This document shows, one piece after another, positions 22,853-33,848 of a stretch of DNA of 64,000 nucleotides. Position numbers and translations under genes: made by a program. The notes below the pieces were generated by a model. That model did no database searches. It was not told the origin of the DNA and saw nothing but the letters and a program-made list of their open reading frames with translations. The stretch is taken from positions 56,391,453 to 56,455,452 of the forward strand of contig OY755239.1 in assembly GCA_963576725.1 (NCBI GenBank), given 5' to 3'. Source of the DNA: Azorinus chamasolen (lineage: Eukaryota; Mollusca; Bivalvia; Cardiida; Solecurtidae). Numbering within the stretch: position 1 is the stretch's first letter; the number at the start of each line of letters is the position of its first letter.

Positions 22853-23062
22853 TGCAAACAGAGTAAACCCAGATCAGACGGCTCCTATAGGAACCCTCTA
22901 ATCAGATTATGCCCTGTTTGCTTATGAAATAATATAACTATAATTCTGCAGTTTCTACTATGGCTGAAATTCCCCGCTTCCATTTGACAATATAAAAATT
23001 AATCTTATTAATATGCATGATGTCATCGGTTCTTTCATGAATACGCATAGGGAAAAGGTTAA
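22853..23062. mobile_element. TTAA-1 MITE lacking left terminus
   Basis: Core GCAAACAGAGTAAACCC, apex CTCCTATAGGAACC; ends GGGAAAAGGTTAA. Confidence 0.65.
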
Positions 23063-23102
23063 AGCAGTATTCGTAGTATTTTTCGGCACCAGTTCCTTTA
23101 AT

Positions 23103-23215
23103 ACAGTAAGACATTCTGACGCGACCACATGAAAGAGACACAATTCTGAGTCTTTAAGCCAGGTGGTAACTTAAAGCAGGACGAAAGTTATATTAGTGTC
23201 TGCTATGTTTGCCTA
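23103..23215. mobile_element. TA-1 left half fused to TTAA-1 core right half
   Basis: CAGTAAGACATTCTGACGCG to AGCAGGACGAAAGTTAT, then GTCTGCTATGTTTGCC. Confidence 0.5.
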
Positions 23216-23271
23216 TGGCATAATAAGGATCAGTATCCATGCTTATAAAACTTTTAGTTGAGTCTGAGTTC

Positions 23272-23370
23272 GTTCTCAAGTTTTTGATTGGTCAGATTTG
23301 AGCCTTTGGCTCAAATCTGACCAATCAAAAGCTTGAGAACCCAAATCTGACCAATCAAAAGCTTTAGAAC
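23272..23370. repeat. 69-bp palindrome plus third direct arm
   Basis: Arms GTTCTCAAG...GATTGGTCAGATTTGAGCC and inverse (23272-23340), then a third copy AAATCTGACCAATCAAAAGC at 23343. Unrelated to the other hairpin families. Confidence 0.75.
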
Positions 23371-23521
23371 GAACCCTGATTCTATAGTTTCGGTAATAGC
23401 CAATAATCAGAGCTACAGATACAGATGCGTACTCAAATAATAAAGCTCATGGTTTGGTATGATTATGCTCTGATGTGTCATTTTCCGGACTTATAATTCG
23501 GAACAGTGTAATACCGGTATA

Positions 23522-23732
23522 CAGTAACCCCCTCCAATCCAACCATTAGACAGTCTAATTTTTGGTCGTAGACGCAGTTGCAGGTGATAGTTAACCTATG
23601 ACGATCGTTATACAGTACAGAATGCGCTTGTAGGAGTGTTTTATATTGCTTTCTTTCTGCGTTAAGCAACCGTCTGCTTTTACATACGCCCATGCTTATT
23701 CATTAATGGTCGGTTAAGAGGGATTCTACTCT
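23522..23732. mobile_element. TA-1b MITE, diverged
   Basis: CAGTAACCCCCTCCAATCC start, AGAGGGATTCTACTC end; TA on both sides. Confidence 0.6.
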
Positions 23733-24023
23733 ATGCAATTTATAATTCATTGAATATTAAACTCTTATACTAGACATCAGAAAATAAACAATTCAAACCG
23801 TGCATATACTGTGCAAAATTGATTGCGCTGAATGTTTCAAGTTAGAACAGTGTTCATAATTATTTGTTCTGAAATATTACATGGCCATGCTGTTCGATGA
23901 TGAATTCCAACAATGAACGCTAAAATCATAAGAAAAAGCGTCTATACAATTACTTCCTAATATATCTGATAAACAGACATCCGTATGTTTTAATATTTGC
24001 ATTAACATGTCTGTCTATCGGTA

Positions 24024-24227
24024 CAGTAGAACCTCTTTAAGCGGTCATCAAATTGAGGTCTAGTGCTGTGTCTGTAAGGTAGGTGGTAGCTTAATGCAGG
24101 TCAAAAGTAATGCAGAAAGCTCCTATAGGAGCTTTCTGCATTACTTTTGACCTGCATTAAGCAACCACTTGCTTTTTAAGATTCCTATGTTCAATAAATG
24201 AATGGGCACTTAAGACAGGTTCTACTG
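24024..24227. mobile_element. TA-1b MITE, intact
   Basis: CAGTAGAACCTCTTTAAGCG, TA-flanked, 204 bp. Hairpin AATGCAGGTCAAAAGTAATG with apex CTCCTATAGGAG at 24120. Confidence 0.83.
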
Positions 24228-24245
24228 TATTCAAGTGAATGTCTC

Positions 24246-24415
24246 AACCTTTAACCTGCTGTCACATGGGTCGCATTTACAAACAACTTTTACCAAGATG
24301 AGACGCCCATTGCCTCGCGGTCTTATAGGGATCTAAGCTGTTAATTGTTTATCAAAGGCTTGTTCGAATCGGAGTTGTTCAAACCTGCTTCAGATCAGAA
24401 TTTGAGAAGACGTTA
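24246..24415. mobile_element. TTAA-3c remnant
   Basis: TTTAACCTGCTG start, decayed hairpin, 3c tail with TTCGAATCGGAG. 24416-25129 holds no recognised feature. Confidence 0.5.
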
Positions 24416-25129
24416 GTTGTTGCAGCGGGCTATTTGTTAATGTAGGAAGGACGTAAAATGTGCGTGTCTCTCTATCAATATTCAAGTGAATCAGCGAGTA
24501 TTTGTCGCCTCGTTATCGCTATATTGCTCACAATCATCGCGTAATTGAGGATGTATTGCAAACCTACGCGGCGAAGGATTTCCTTTAATGTTTATCGTAT
24601 TTTTGTCACTTGTATTCACGTAATGACGGGCAACAGATTCAGATTTAATGGGCACAAAAAATCCTCAAAATGAGTGAGAAATTTACAGAAACAATAGCAT
24701 GGCCTTTGGATGAGCAATTGGTGATCATCCCCCAACTGTAATCATTTGTCTGTTAGTCCCCTGCATTATATTACAAACTACCAGTTGGGTATTAATATAA
24801 CTATTGAACTCAGACAGTTGTACCAAACTTATTTTGTAATATAAATACATATGGAACTTCATACTATACAAACATGCCGACCCTCAGACAAGTTATATAC
24901 TGTAAAACCGTTCTCAACTGGAATTCTTAGTAAGAAGAATTTTAATCTCATTTTCTTTGCTTTAATCAGGATGAAAGACATGCCGCAAACTCCCATTCAA
25001 GTATTGTTGCTATGGCCTACAAGAAAACATATCCTGAAATATCCTATAAGTCTGGAGTTTTGAAATAAGTGGTAGCTTATACAATATGGCAAAACTTAGG
25101 ATGAAAACACCTAGAATTAAGTAATGTAC

Positions 25130-25260
25130 AGTGCTGGACATGAGTCACTAATGTCCTTTGCAAACACTGTAGACCCAGATGAGAGGGTTCCTGGAAGACC
25201 CCTATCATCGGGGTCTGCACTGTTTGTCATGTTATGATTACAAAAAACCCGCATGTGTTA
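25130..25260. mobile_element. TTAA-6 partial element
   Basis: GAGTCACTAATGTCC with hairpin GCAAACACTGTAGACCC, proximal arm CCCAGATGAGAGG. Confidence 0.6.
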
Positions 25261-25302
25261 ATACATTCTGTAGTGGCTTTAGTGAGACCCGTCTGTACAT
25301 GA

Positions 25303-25480
25303 CAGAGGTCCAGATTAGATGAGTAAAATAAAACATTTTCAAGAATAACTTTTATTTATTTCTCCACCAAACCGTATGAAGAGAAGATTCTAAAGAGTGG
25401 TCACAACATAGGGTTTGGCGGAGAAATGAATAGTTTAGTATATGAGTACGCACCGTTACATGTATCTGTTTCTCTCTTTA
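25303..25480. mobile_element. HAT-1 MITE, shortened left arm
   Basis: CAGAGGTCCAGATTAGATG; CACCAAACCGTATG then jumps to AGATTCTAAAGAGTGGTC. Confidence 0.65.
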
Positions 25481-25499
25481 TATTTATACACACAATCTG

Positions 25500-25714
25500 T
25501 TTTATTCCATTCTCACCTACTGACGTCTTTTTGCGCCTCTGTAAAATTCATTGTTTGAAACCATTGAGACAAATAGAGCATTTGCTCTAATTACCACAAT
25601 GGTTTCCAAACTACACAATTCTAAAATTCTCCTTTTTTATAGTTAATGCTCCTTTTCTGGAAGATTAATTCAAAGAGGTTGTGTCTAAGAATGGTCTAGG
25701 AGGGAATGAGTTAA
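25500..25714. mobile_element. TTAA-2 MITE
   Basis: TTTTATTCCATTCTCACC to GAGGGAATGAGTTAA; right arm of the hairpin shortened. Confidence 0.7.
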
Positions 25715-25766
25715 AGTCAGCAGATGTTGTTTTGTATACCGTGCATGCCCCAATTACTAATCTATG

Positions 25767-26021
25767 TTTGAAAACCTAACCGCTTTTAATAAATCTACTG
25801 AAAATGAGTATTAACCAGAGAAAAAGAAGATTAGATTTTAAGAATTGTGTACTTTTGAATCCATTGTGATAAATAAAGCGTTTGCTCCATTAGAAACAGT
25901 CACAGTAACAAACAGTTTGGATCCTGATGAGACGCCGAGTTACTCTGCGTCTCATCTTGATCCAAACTGTTTGCATAGGTACATGTAATCACATATGCGA
26001 CATTGGCAACGAAAGAGTTAA
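25767..26021. mobile_element. TTAA-2 half cut at the apex, joined to a TTAA-3b MITE
   Basis: TTAA-2 inner half ends at GCGTTTGCTCCATTAG (apex) near 25896. TTAA-3b hairpin AAACAGTTTGGATCC at 25909-25974 follows, ending GGCAACGAAAGAGTTAA. Confidence 0.65.
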
Positions 26022-26439
26022 GCAACGGACAATCGGTCAATAATTCCCCAAATGCTCTGTCGAATCGGAAGTAGTCAAAAAGGCACCATATCCGAATTTG
26101 CGCCGACATTTTTTACAGCGGTTTAAAATATATTTTTAATGGCCACTGGATCTGTTCCCGATAGAGACGCATTTCGAGACCTTTTCAAGCATAATAGGCA
26201 CAGTATTATCCGCCTGGTCAGGGTCACTGTTTGCTTACGCAATAAGACTGCACTAAACCCGAACTTTAAGCTTTAACTGCTTAAGCCGGTGCTAGTGGGC
26301 GTGAGTAGTGTTGCATTTTTGAGTACTACTCATTAACAGACTCAGTAAAACCGAGTCTGCAATTTTCTCTTTTGGCATTGCTACTTTTGCTTTCGAGGGA
26401 TCACCAACTTTCAGAATATATTTAGTAAACGGAAATTTG

Positions 26440-26602
26440 GCCCTTTTATTCCGGTGGCTGCGTAATGCAGGATGAAAGTCATGCAGAAAGCTTCCTTAGA
26501 AAATTTCTGCATGGCTTTCACCCTACATTAAGCTTCCACTTGTCTTACAGACCAATATTGATACTAATTTTAACGTCTGGTTTAGCGTGGTGGGGGTTAC
26601 TG
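26440..26602. mobile_element. TA-4 MITE lacking left end
   Basis: GGTGGCTGCGTAATGCAGG; hairpin; right end GGGGGTTACTG then TA. A TTAA-1 core scrap lies at 26200-26240. Confidence 0.65.
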
Positions 26603-26620
26603 TACATGTATATCTGATTA

Positions 26621-26814
26621 CAGTAAAAACGCTCTAATGCGGCCACCAAAATGGGCATAATTGTGGGTGGCAAATGCAGGTTGTAGCGTAATGCAGGAGG
26701 AAAGTTATGCAGAAAGCTCCTTCTGCATAACTTTCGTCCTGCATTAGGCAGCCACCTGCTTAAAAAGGCGGAAATGTTTATCCATCGCGTGGTCGCATTA
26801 GAGAGGTTCTACTG
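26621..26814. mobile_element. TA-1 MITE
   Basis: CAGTAAAAACGCTCTAATGC, TA on both sides; hairpin with apex shortened to AGCTCCTTCTGC. A TTAA-1 right part follows (26819-26934). Confidence 0.78.
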
Positions 26815-27012
26815 TATTTGGTTTCTACCATGACCAAACTTTTCTTTGTTTATATCTCATTAGAAAAGACGCTGCTAAGTGATATTCATAAAGTCATTAT
26901 TTCTTACTTACATAATCACCAGGAACAAGGTTAAGACAATGCGTTCTGTATGCTGTTTATTGGATTAGGTGTCTGTTTTGCATGTGTTTGTACTGAACGC
27001 GAGAGATTAGTA

Positions 27013-27218
27013 CAATAAAATCTCGCTAATACGACCGCTCAAATGAAGTCTAATTATGGATGTTTTCATACAAGTGATAGCTTATTGCAGGACAAAAACC
27101 CATGCGAAAAGCTCCCATAGGAGCTTTCTACCTTACTTTTGCTCTGCATTAAGCAACCGACTGTTTTAGAGTATCCTATATAGAAAAAGTATGTGATCGC
27201 ATTAGCGAGAATCCATTG
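27013..27218. mobile_element. TA-1 MITE
   Basis: CAATAAAATCTCGCTAATAC start, TTAGCGAGAATCCATTG end, TA both sides, 206 bp. 27219-27677 has no recognised feature. Confidence 0.7.
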
Positions 27219-27677
27219 TATGTTTTGCGTTACTCTCAAGATTCCTGTGAACTGTTTGCCAAGTTATTCACCGGAGCTTGCAAAAAAGTACAACGTACTT
27301 AGCTTTACAGACAATTCAATTAAAGCACATCTATCGTTTTGTCATCTTTTTCAGACAGCCAATTCATGAATCAACTTTATAGGTTCTGATTTTTATATTG
27401 TTTCTGTCATTTTCAATTTCAAAGCTAGACGAAGTAAACTCAGACATATCTAGAAGTTACCAAAATAGTTGAAGACAATGAACAATTTCTAGCATGTGTG
27501 TGGTTAATATCGAACATGGTATTTATGCTGCACATTTATGAATACGATAAATCATCTCTTGCGAATTTGAATATACTGTAAATTTTACCAGCCGCAAATC
27601 AGAGGTACGAGTATTACTTATATAAAAAGCATTTGAAGCACGGTTCTGTGTACCTTGATATATGACAATCCAGCAAT

Positions 27678-27890
27678 TAAACCATTCCTTCCTGGTCTAT
27701 CTTAGACACAATCTATTTGGATAAATCTACTGAAAAGGAGCATTTATTAGAGAAAAAGACAATTTTAGAATTGTGTAGTTTTGAAACCATTGTGATAAAT
27801 GTTTACGCAATAAGACCGCACTGCACTGTCACAATGGTTTCAAAGAATGACTTTGCAGGGGGCGTCGAAAGCAGTCAGTAGGAGAGACTG
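27678..27890. mobile_element. TTAA-2 MITE with replaced hairpin centre
   Basis: TTAAACCATTCCTTCCTGG; stem AAACCATTGTGATAAAT ... CACAATGGTTTCAAA. The apex is replaced by TTACGCAATAAGACCGCACTG, also present near 26232-26252. Confidence 0.65.
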
Positions 27891-28181
27891 CGTTTTGAAC
27901 TTACAGTTACATGTATTCAGCTAAACGAGTATTTATGGTACAGCAAACTTGCTGAAACAACTGATTGAATACGAACTGTGTCTAATACAACTTTATGTTT
28001 AACAATTTGAATGATGAATTTTCAGTGGATCAACATTTCAGTGTTTAACCAGTGTTTCCATTTAGTATGAAATGGTATAAATTTGGAGAGGATTGTTGCA
28101 TGTCCCATGGGGGTTGGGGTCCTCTGAACTGAGCAAACACTGTTTGTAAATGCCAGCATGCTCGTCTCTCAAATCATGTGT

Positions 28182-28394
28182 TTAACCTTTAGCCTGCTGA
28201 GCAAATGATTTATGCAGAATATTTCACCTACTATATTTCAAAATTCATGCTATGATCAAGTTGTCTACCAAAATGCAATCAGGATGTCAAACAGTTTGGA
28301 TCTTGATGAGACGCCGAGTTACTCGGCGTCTCATCTGGATCCAAACTGTTTGCAAAGGTATTTACTCATCCGCCCATAGCAGGCTAAAGATTAA
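28182..28394. mobile_element. TTAA-3a MITE, intact
   Basis: TTAACCTTTAGCCTGCTGAGC to GCAGGCTAAAGATTAA, 213 bp; hairpin 28288-28352 nearly perfect with apex GCCGAGTTACTCGGC. Confidence 0.82.
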
Positions 28395-28599
28395 TACCAT
28401 TTAGCGCTTGATTTGTGCTGTAATAAAATGTGATAAACATGTTATTATATTTAAGTATGAAATATGACTCATATAAAATAATTATCTTTGCAGCTGCTTG
28501 AACGACATCCCGAAACGAAGTATGATTCATTTTTATGCAATATAATATTTGGTTTCAAAGTGACAGAACATTTTCCGTCTAGTACCAAATAAACTCGTT

Positions 28600-28790
28600 T
28601 TAACCCTTATACGTTAGTACATGTCCTTACTCCAGTTGCAAACATCTTGGATACAGATCATAAGCCTAGTAACTCGGCGTCTCATCAGGATACAAGCTGT
28701 TTGACACTCGGTCAGAAGTTTTCCAAAGGCTTGATCGAATCGGAAAAAGTCGAAAATGACCCAGATCCAAATTTAGGCAGACAAAATAAT
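28600..28790. mobile_element. TTAA-3c MITE
   Basis: TTAACCCTTATACG start; hairpin with CTAGTAACTCGGCG; tail TTTGACACTCGGTCAG, GATCGAATCGG, TTTAGGCAGACA. Confidence 0.65.
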
Positions 28791-28823
28791 TATACATTGA
28801 GGCAAGGATCAATTCCACTCACA

Positions 28824-29090
28824 TTAACCCATTTTGTTCTATACTATTTTAGACACAAACTCTTTGAATTACTCTACCGAAAAGGTGCATTAACTACGGA
28901 AAAATCATTTTAGAATTGCGTAGTTTTTAAACCATTGTGATAAATAGGACATCACAATGGTTTTAAAGAATGAGTTTTACAGAGGCGCAGGAACTTTTTT
29001 CATTAACTATCTTCCAGTATTGAGCAACCAGCTGCGTAAAAGTATTTAAATTTTCCTCTTCTAGAATTCCGGTTTCGAGGGGTTGTACTG
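28824..29090. mobile_element. TTAA-2 MITE without apex, followed by TA-4 right end
   Basis: TTAACCCATTTTGTTC; stem AAACCATTGTGATAAATAGG joins directly to ACATCACAATGG, so about 25 bp of the apex is missing. TA-4 right end 29018-29090 ends TTGTACTG. Confidence 0.65.
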
Positions 29091-29801
29091 TAGGCCTACT
29101 TTTTATAGTTAATTTTTCCTCCATAGAATGTCAACGTTCCGTCGAAACCTTTAAATGAAATACGGGGAATGCAAAGCTTTTGTCCTATTTGGTAACTTAT
29201 CTATTTATTCTTGTTCATTTATTAGTACATATACTGACTTGAATGCTTTAAGTCTTCTTACCCAGCTAATAAAAACAGTGCCTGCTCAAATTTGGAATCT
29301 GGCGTAAATTGTACTGCTTGCCGTTAGTTCAAACGTATTTAGAAATTATCGGCCGAGTAGTTCGGCATCTCATCTGGATCCAAGCTGTCTGCAAATGCTA
29401 GTCCTGTCGCGAACATCGAAGTAAAGTTTAAAACATGCCCTTTTAGAAAGTCGCCAAGATGTGTTGTAACGTTACATTACATTCAGTGCATTTGCTATCA
29501 GTGTTTCCAACCGCCTTCGCAGATTTCCGGATTTTGTCATATCATTCTAAAGGGATGGTAATGTAATATCGATACTAATAAGCTAATGTGCAGACATTTT
29601 GTCTTCCCATGATTTATACACATCTGTTTGTGTCGCTATTTATTGTGACCACTTGTCTCTTTAATACAGACCCACACATCGCTCTAAATGGCAACTTACA
29701 AGCGTTTATCCCAGTGATAGAAAAAACCACAAGGAACATTAGGAATAGCTCATAGGAGAATGACAGACGATATATGTTTAATTTACAAGGAGATATAACT
29801 A
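29091..29801. other. Mostly unassigned intron stretch
   Basis: Only a TTAA-3 right half (29345-29433, GTTCGGCATCTCATCTGG) was recognised; the rest shows no repeat or coding pattern. Confidence 0.5.
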
Positions 29802-30145
29802 CAGTAAACACCTTTCTAAATGAACCACTTAATGAATAGACATAAATTTGTGTTTAAAACATTTGGTTACTTAATGAACACTGAAGTAATGCAGAAACTT
29901 CCCGTATGAGCTTTCTGCATAACTTTCGTCCAACATTATTACGCCATAATCCTATAATGCCTGTATTCTACATTTACAGCGAAATATAAGTACAGTAAAA
30001 TCTTTCTAAAGTGACCAAAAAATGATTATACAGGTACATATGTATTTTCGAAACAGGTGGTTGCTTAATGCAGACTAAAGTAATGCAGGAAGCTCCCGTA
30101 TGAGCTGTCTACATAACCATTGTCCAGCATTAAGCCTCTACAGTC
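29802..30145. mobile_element. Two consecutive TA-1b elements lacking right ends
   Basis: CAGTAAACACCTTTCTAAATG at 29802 and CAGTAAAATCTTTCTAAAG at 29993, each with a hairpin containing CCCGTATGAGCT and each ending before the right terminus. Confidence 0.65.
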
Positions 30146-30152
30146 AGTTGTA

Positions 30153-30402
30153 TTAACCGTGTACTCCATGAGTACACTTTTTTACGCCTTTGCAAACAAA
30201 GTAGACCCAGATCAGGCGGCTCTTACAGGGTCTGCTCTGTTTGCTGATGAAACACTATAAGATTTGATATGACTTTACAGTTTCTGTCATGGCCATTATT
30301 TCCTATGTTCTTATACTATTTTCCTAGAGGCGATTCTAAAGAGTGGTCACATATAGACGATTTTAGTATTTGGGTACGCACATTTACATTGTATATGTTG
30401 CT
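30153..30402. mobile_element. TTAA-1 element joined to a HAT-1 right half
   Basis: TTAACCGTGTACTCCATG and core GCAAACAAAGTAGACCC; at about 30325 it switches to GAGGCGATTCTAAAGAG, the HAT-1 sequence just past its apex, running to TATGTTGCTCTG. Confidence 0.6.
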
Positions 30403-30605
30403 CTGAATACAAAATGTAACCATACGCCTCTGGCCGATAACAATGCCGACACGTCTTGCGTATGCTTTGTAAATCATTGATGAGTCAAAGCAACAAGTAG
30501 ATGGGAAGTAATTAACCCTTTATTCCAAAAATACGTATGTAATACGTAATGACATCGTACATTTTAATTGGCTGTATGTATAAAATCACATGATCAAATG
30601 AATGT

Positions 30606-30834
30606 TTAACCCATTACCTCATAGGCTATTTTTAGATACAACCTCTTTGAATAAACCTACCGAAAAGGAGCATTAACTAGAGAGAAGGAACATTTTAGAA
30701 TTTTGTAGTCTGAAACCTTTGTGATAAATAGAGCATTTGCTCCTATAGGAGCAAATGCTCTATTTATCACAATGGTTTCACAAAGTGACTTATAGAGAGT
30801 CGTCAAAAGTCGTCAATATGAGGGAATGGGTTAA
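30606..30834. mobile_element. TTAA-2 MITE, intact
   Basis: TTAACCCATTACCTCATAGG to ATATGAGGGAATGGGTTAA, 229 bp; hairpin 30711-30780 with apex CTCCTATAGGAG at 30740. Confidence 0.85.
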
Positions 30835-30837
30835 CGA

Positions 30838-30982
30838 AGACAGAATATGTAGAATAAGATCTATAATATGTCGAAAGCAAACAGAGCAGACCCTGATCAG
30901 ACGGTCCCAACAGATACCGTCTGCTCTGAATCTAATCTCTTTGCAGAGGCGTAGAAAAACGTATTTATGAAGTAAAGGGTTA
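30838..30982. mobile_element. TTAA-1 partial element
   Basis: Core GCAAACAGAGCAGACCC; right end TATGAAGTAAAGGGTTA. 31020-31427 otherwise holds the paired segment 31225-31345. Confidence 0.65.
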
Positions 30983-31224
30983 GACAATTTAAAACAACAT
31001 TTCACAATTTAACTCTTAACAACACATTCACGTCGTTATACCATAATTTGTTTTCAGCGCTGTAGAGCTCTTATCCCAATATACATACCAAGAAAATAAT
31101 TTAAAATTAATTCAACGCTCAACAACTTGATAAGGATTTTGAAATAGTTATCTGCATCCCTGACAGGAGATATAGCCATCTAGTTACCGGTCTTTCAGAT
31201 CCTCTGCAAATTCCTAATCTACAG

Positions 31225-31345
31225 GGGAATGAATCAATTTAATCCAAATAAAACCCACCAGGCCAGACAGGAAACTGACGCTATGAGTGGAATAAATGAA
31301 TAAGAATTAATTTTGAACTTGTGATTGTTTTACTCATTACGTATG
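31225..31345. repeat. Unclassified segment paired with 41298-41425
   Basis: Shares AAACTG.C.C...G.GG, GAATA.AAATTAA-type blocks and GTGATTGTTTTAC in the same order with 41298-41425; no MITE features. Confidence 0.45.
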
Positions 31346-31427
31346 CTCGGTACCATGTCTACAACCTACGCAAGAATGTCAAGTTTTTGAATTTACACCT
31401 TAGCATAAACTTTGCTTTTGCAATAGA

Positions 31428-31672
31428 TTAACCCTTTACTCTATGAATATTCATGTAAGAATAATGTCATAATGACCGTCACTTAGATTTGTTTTAAGAT
31501 GGCACATGGACACCGGAACCTTAGGCCATAGTATAAACTAGAGCCATATCTATATTATTACATAGGCAAACAGGACAAACCTTGATCAGATGACTGCTAC
31601 ATGAGCCATCTGATCTGGGTCTACTCTGTTTGCAAAAGCGTTGAAAGGCGTATGTATGGAGTAAATGGTTAA
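31428..31672. mobile_element. TTAA-1 MITE
   Basis: TTAACCCTTTACTCTATG to TATGGAGTAAATGGTTAA; hairpin 31565-31633, apex GACTGCTACATGAGCC. Confidence 0.8.
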
Positions 31673-31724
31673 AAACTACAAGTATGCATTTCAACACGTA
31701 CCTGATAATGATTACAAAATTATA

Positions 31725-32076
31725 CAGTAAAACTCCTCTGTACTGGAAGTTCATAATTACAATGTAATAGTATCAAAGTCTGCCTTAACCCTCTACTCCA
31801 TAAATACGCATTTCTACGCATTTGCAAACAGAGTAGACTCCTATAGGAACCGTCTGATCAGGGTCTGCTCTGTTTCCTTATGCCAAAATTCCCTGTGCTC
31901 ATATGCTATTATTACAAATTTATCTAATTAATATTCATATAACGTCAAATATTCATGGAGTAAAGGTTTTAACTTAACACAGGGTGAAAGCCATTAACCC
32001 TTCATTTAGCAGCTACCTGCCTTAAAAAGACCTTAATTCCTCTTGATTAAAATTCGGATTTAAAGAAGGTTTACTG
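31725..32076. mobile_element. TA-4 MITE split by a TTAA-1 insertion
   Basis: TA-flanked, CAGTAAAACTCCTCTG start, GAAGGTTTACTG end. The inserted element occupies 31785-31972. Confidence 0.75.
31785..31972. mobile_element. TTAA-1 MITE nested in TA-4
   Basis: TTAACCCTCTACTCC to TGGAGTAAAGGTTTTAA; TTAA on both sides; hairpin left arm shortened. Younger than its host. Confidence 0.78.
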
Positions 32077-32084
32077 TATTCTAG

Positions 32085-32317
32085 TTTTTAAACCATTACT
32101 CCATGAATAATCCGGTAAAAATAACGACATCATGAATTAGATTAGTATATTATAATGGCGCATGAACATAAGTACTTTTGTGAATCATATAGATCTATAT
32201 TAGTTCATAAGCAAACAGAGTAGACCCATATGACATTGTTCTTACAGGAGCCGTCTGATCTGGGCCTACTCTGTTTTGCAAAGACGTAGAAAGGCGTATT
32301 TATGGAGTAAAGGGACA
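32085..32317. mobile_element. TTAA-1 MITE
   Basis: AAACCATTACTCCATGAAT to TATGGAGTAAAGGGA; hairpin AAACAGAGTAGACCC near its right end. Confidence 0.7.
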
Positions 32318-32370
32318 GACGTCCAAAACATCAGAACAATCATATTGATAATCCTTTGTGTTTGGACCAT

Positions 32371-32615
32371 AGGTGCCAGGCGCGTGACCATTTCATAAAT
32401 ACTAATTGCAAAACATCTTCAAATACGTTTAGATATCATACTTTGACGGGAAAAGAAGTTTTGATTTGTTTTTCGTATAGTATAATATTACATGAATGTA
32501 TGCTACAAGAACAAAATCAAATATTTTTTCTGCTGTCAAAGTATGATGTCTAAACGTATTTGAAGATGTTTATTGGTAGTATTTATGAAATTGTCACACA
32601 CCTGGCCCCGTGGTG
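32371..32615. mobile_element. Unique long-armed hairpin element with 8-bp direct repeats
   Basis: Arms of about 55-70 bp (CATCTTCAAATACGTTTAG and inverse) around a 75-bp loop; outer GCCAGGCGCGTGAC and GTCACACACCTGGC. Flanked by TGGACCAT at 32363-32370 and 32616-32623. Possibly hAT-type; only copy in the window. Confidence 0.7.
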
Positions 32616-32646
32616 TGGACCATGCTGTAGACGCTTCAATGTGTAC

Positions 32647-32892
32647 TTAACCATTTCGGCGCCAACTTTCTAATTGTCGTCTGCAATCCAACTTTGTTAA
32701 ATCATTCAGTAAAATAAGGAAATGAGATAAATAACTGCAAATTTCAAAGGAATAAAGCACAGATACAGAAATAGAGATTGAGACAAAATGTGAAGTCCCT
32801 GATCAGACGCTGCCTTGAAAAGGCGGCGTCTGGTCTGGAACTGCCTTATTTGTCGTGGTGCATTTATGCGACATTGGAGGTAAAAGGGTTAA
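32647..32892. mobile_element. TTAA-4 MITE, older type
   Basis: TTAACCATTTCGGCGCCAAC start, GTAAAAGGGTTAA end; hairpin AGACGCTGCCTTGAAAAGG. A TTAA-6 start follows on the same TTAA. Confidence 0.78.
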
Positions 32893-33006
32893 GCCCTTTG
32901 AATGCTGATAATTCAAAGTGGACTGGCCCTTCAATATTCCACTATTCAAATATATATTTGATTAAACTTGAGTCCATTCAGTATGAACATCTTATAAACA
33001 GATGAT

Positions 33007-33220
33007 TATACCTCTTTCCCTGTTCAATATCCATATAAGAAAAAAAGGCATCGTGAATATTTATTAGCTTTATTTGTATGGCATATGTAGACAGGAACTT
33101 TTGGTATTGGTTGAAACTGAAGAGTCAGATCTATATTAATTTCACAAGCATGTAGGTGCCGTCTGATTTGGGTCTACTCTGTTTGTCAGGGCGTGAAAAC
33201 GCGCTTATATGAAGAAAATA
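33007..33220. mobile_element. TTAA-1/7 MITE, left hairpin arm lost
   Basis: CTCTTTCCCTGTTCAATATC start; right arm GCCGTCTGATTTGGG only; ends near ATGAAGAAAATAA. Confidence 0.6.
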
Positions 33221-33527
33221 AATAGTGCTGATCCTGATTAAAGGACACCCCTACTGTCTGCAAATGCCAGTGCACTCATTCCTTGCATTCAAATCAGGTC
33301 GTTTTCTGCTTGCCAGCTTCTTAACTGGCCTGTTGCTCGGAATGTATTTCGTGTATTTCTTATCATTCATCTACATGATGTTGACAGCAAACTAATCATG
33401 TTGGGAAATAGACATACGCATACATTGGTCGATAGGAAACCAGGTTAACATAATTAAGCAACCGTCTGACTTGGTGAATTGAACTTTAGACTGCACTGAT
33501 CTAAAACTGATGTCACATACTTGAAGT

Positions 33528-33775
33528 GAATATTTACCCCTTATACCATTAATATTCATATAAGAGTTAATAACATTATGGTTATTACTTAGATTATTTT
33601 TAATGTCAGATTGGCACGGTAATTTTGGCCATATTACATGTAAGTTGGAGTGAATATTAACCCATTACTCCATTAATATTCATGTAAGAGTTAATAACAT
33701 CATGATTGTTACTTAGATTTATTTTAATGTCAGATTGGCACGGTAAGTTTGGCCCTAGTAGAAACTATAAAATCA
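33528..33775. repeat. 124-bp tandem duplication of a TTAA-1 end
   Basis: GAATATTTACCCCTTATACC at 33528 and GAATATTAACCCATTACTCC at 33652, both running to TTGGCACGGTAA. Confidence 0.8.
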
Positions 33776-33848
33776 TATCTATATTATTTCATAAGCAACC
33801 AGAGCAGATCCAGATCAGGCAACTTCTATAGGTACAGTATAGGGTTAA
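33659..33848. mobile_element. TTAA-1 MITE, hairpin cut at apex
   Basis: TTAACCCATTACTCC; core left arm CAGAGCAGATCCAGATC, then GTATAGGGTTAA. Right TTAA shared with the next element. Confidence 0.65.
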
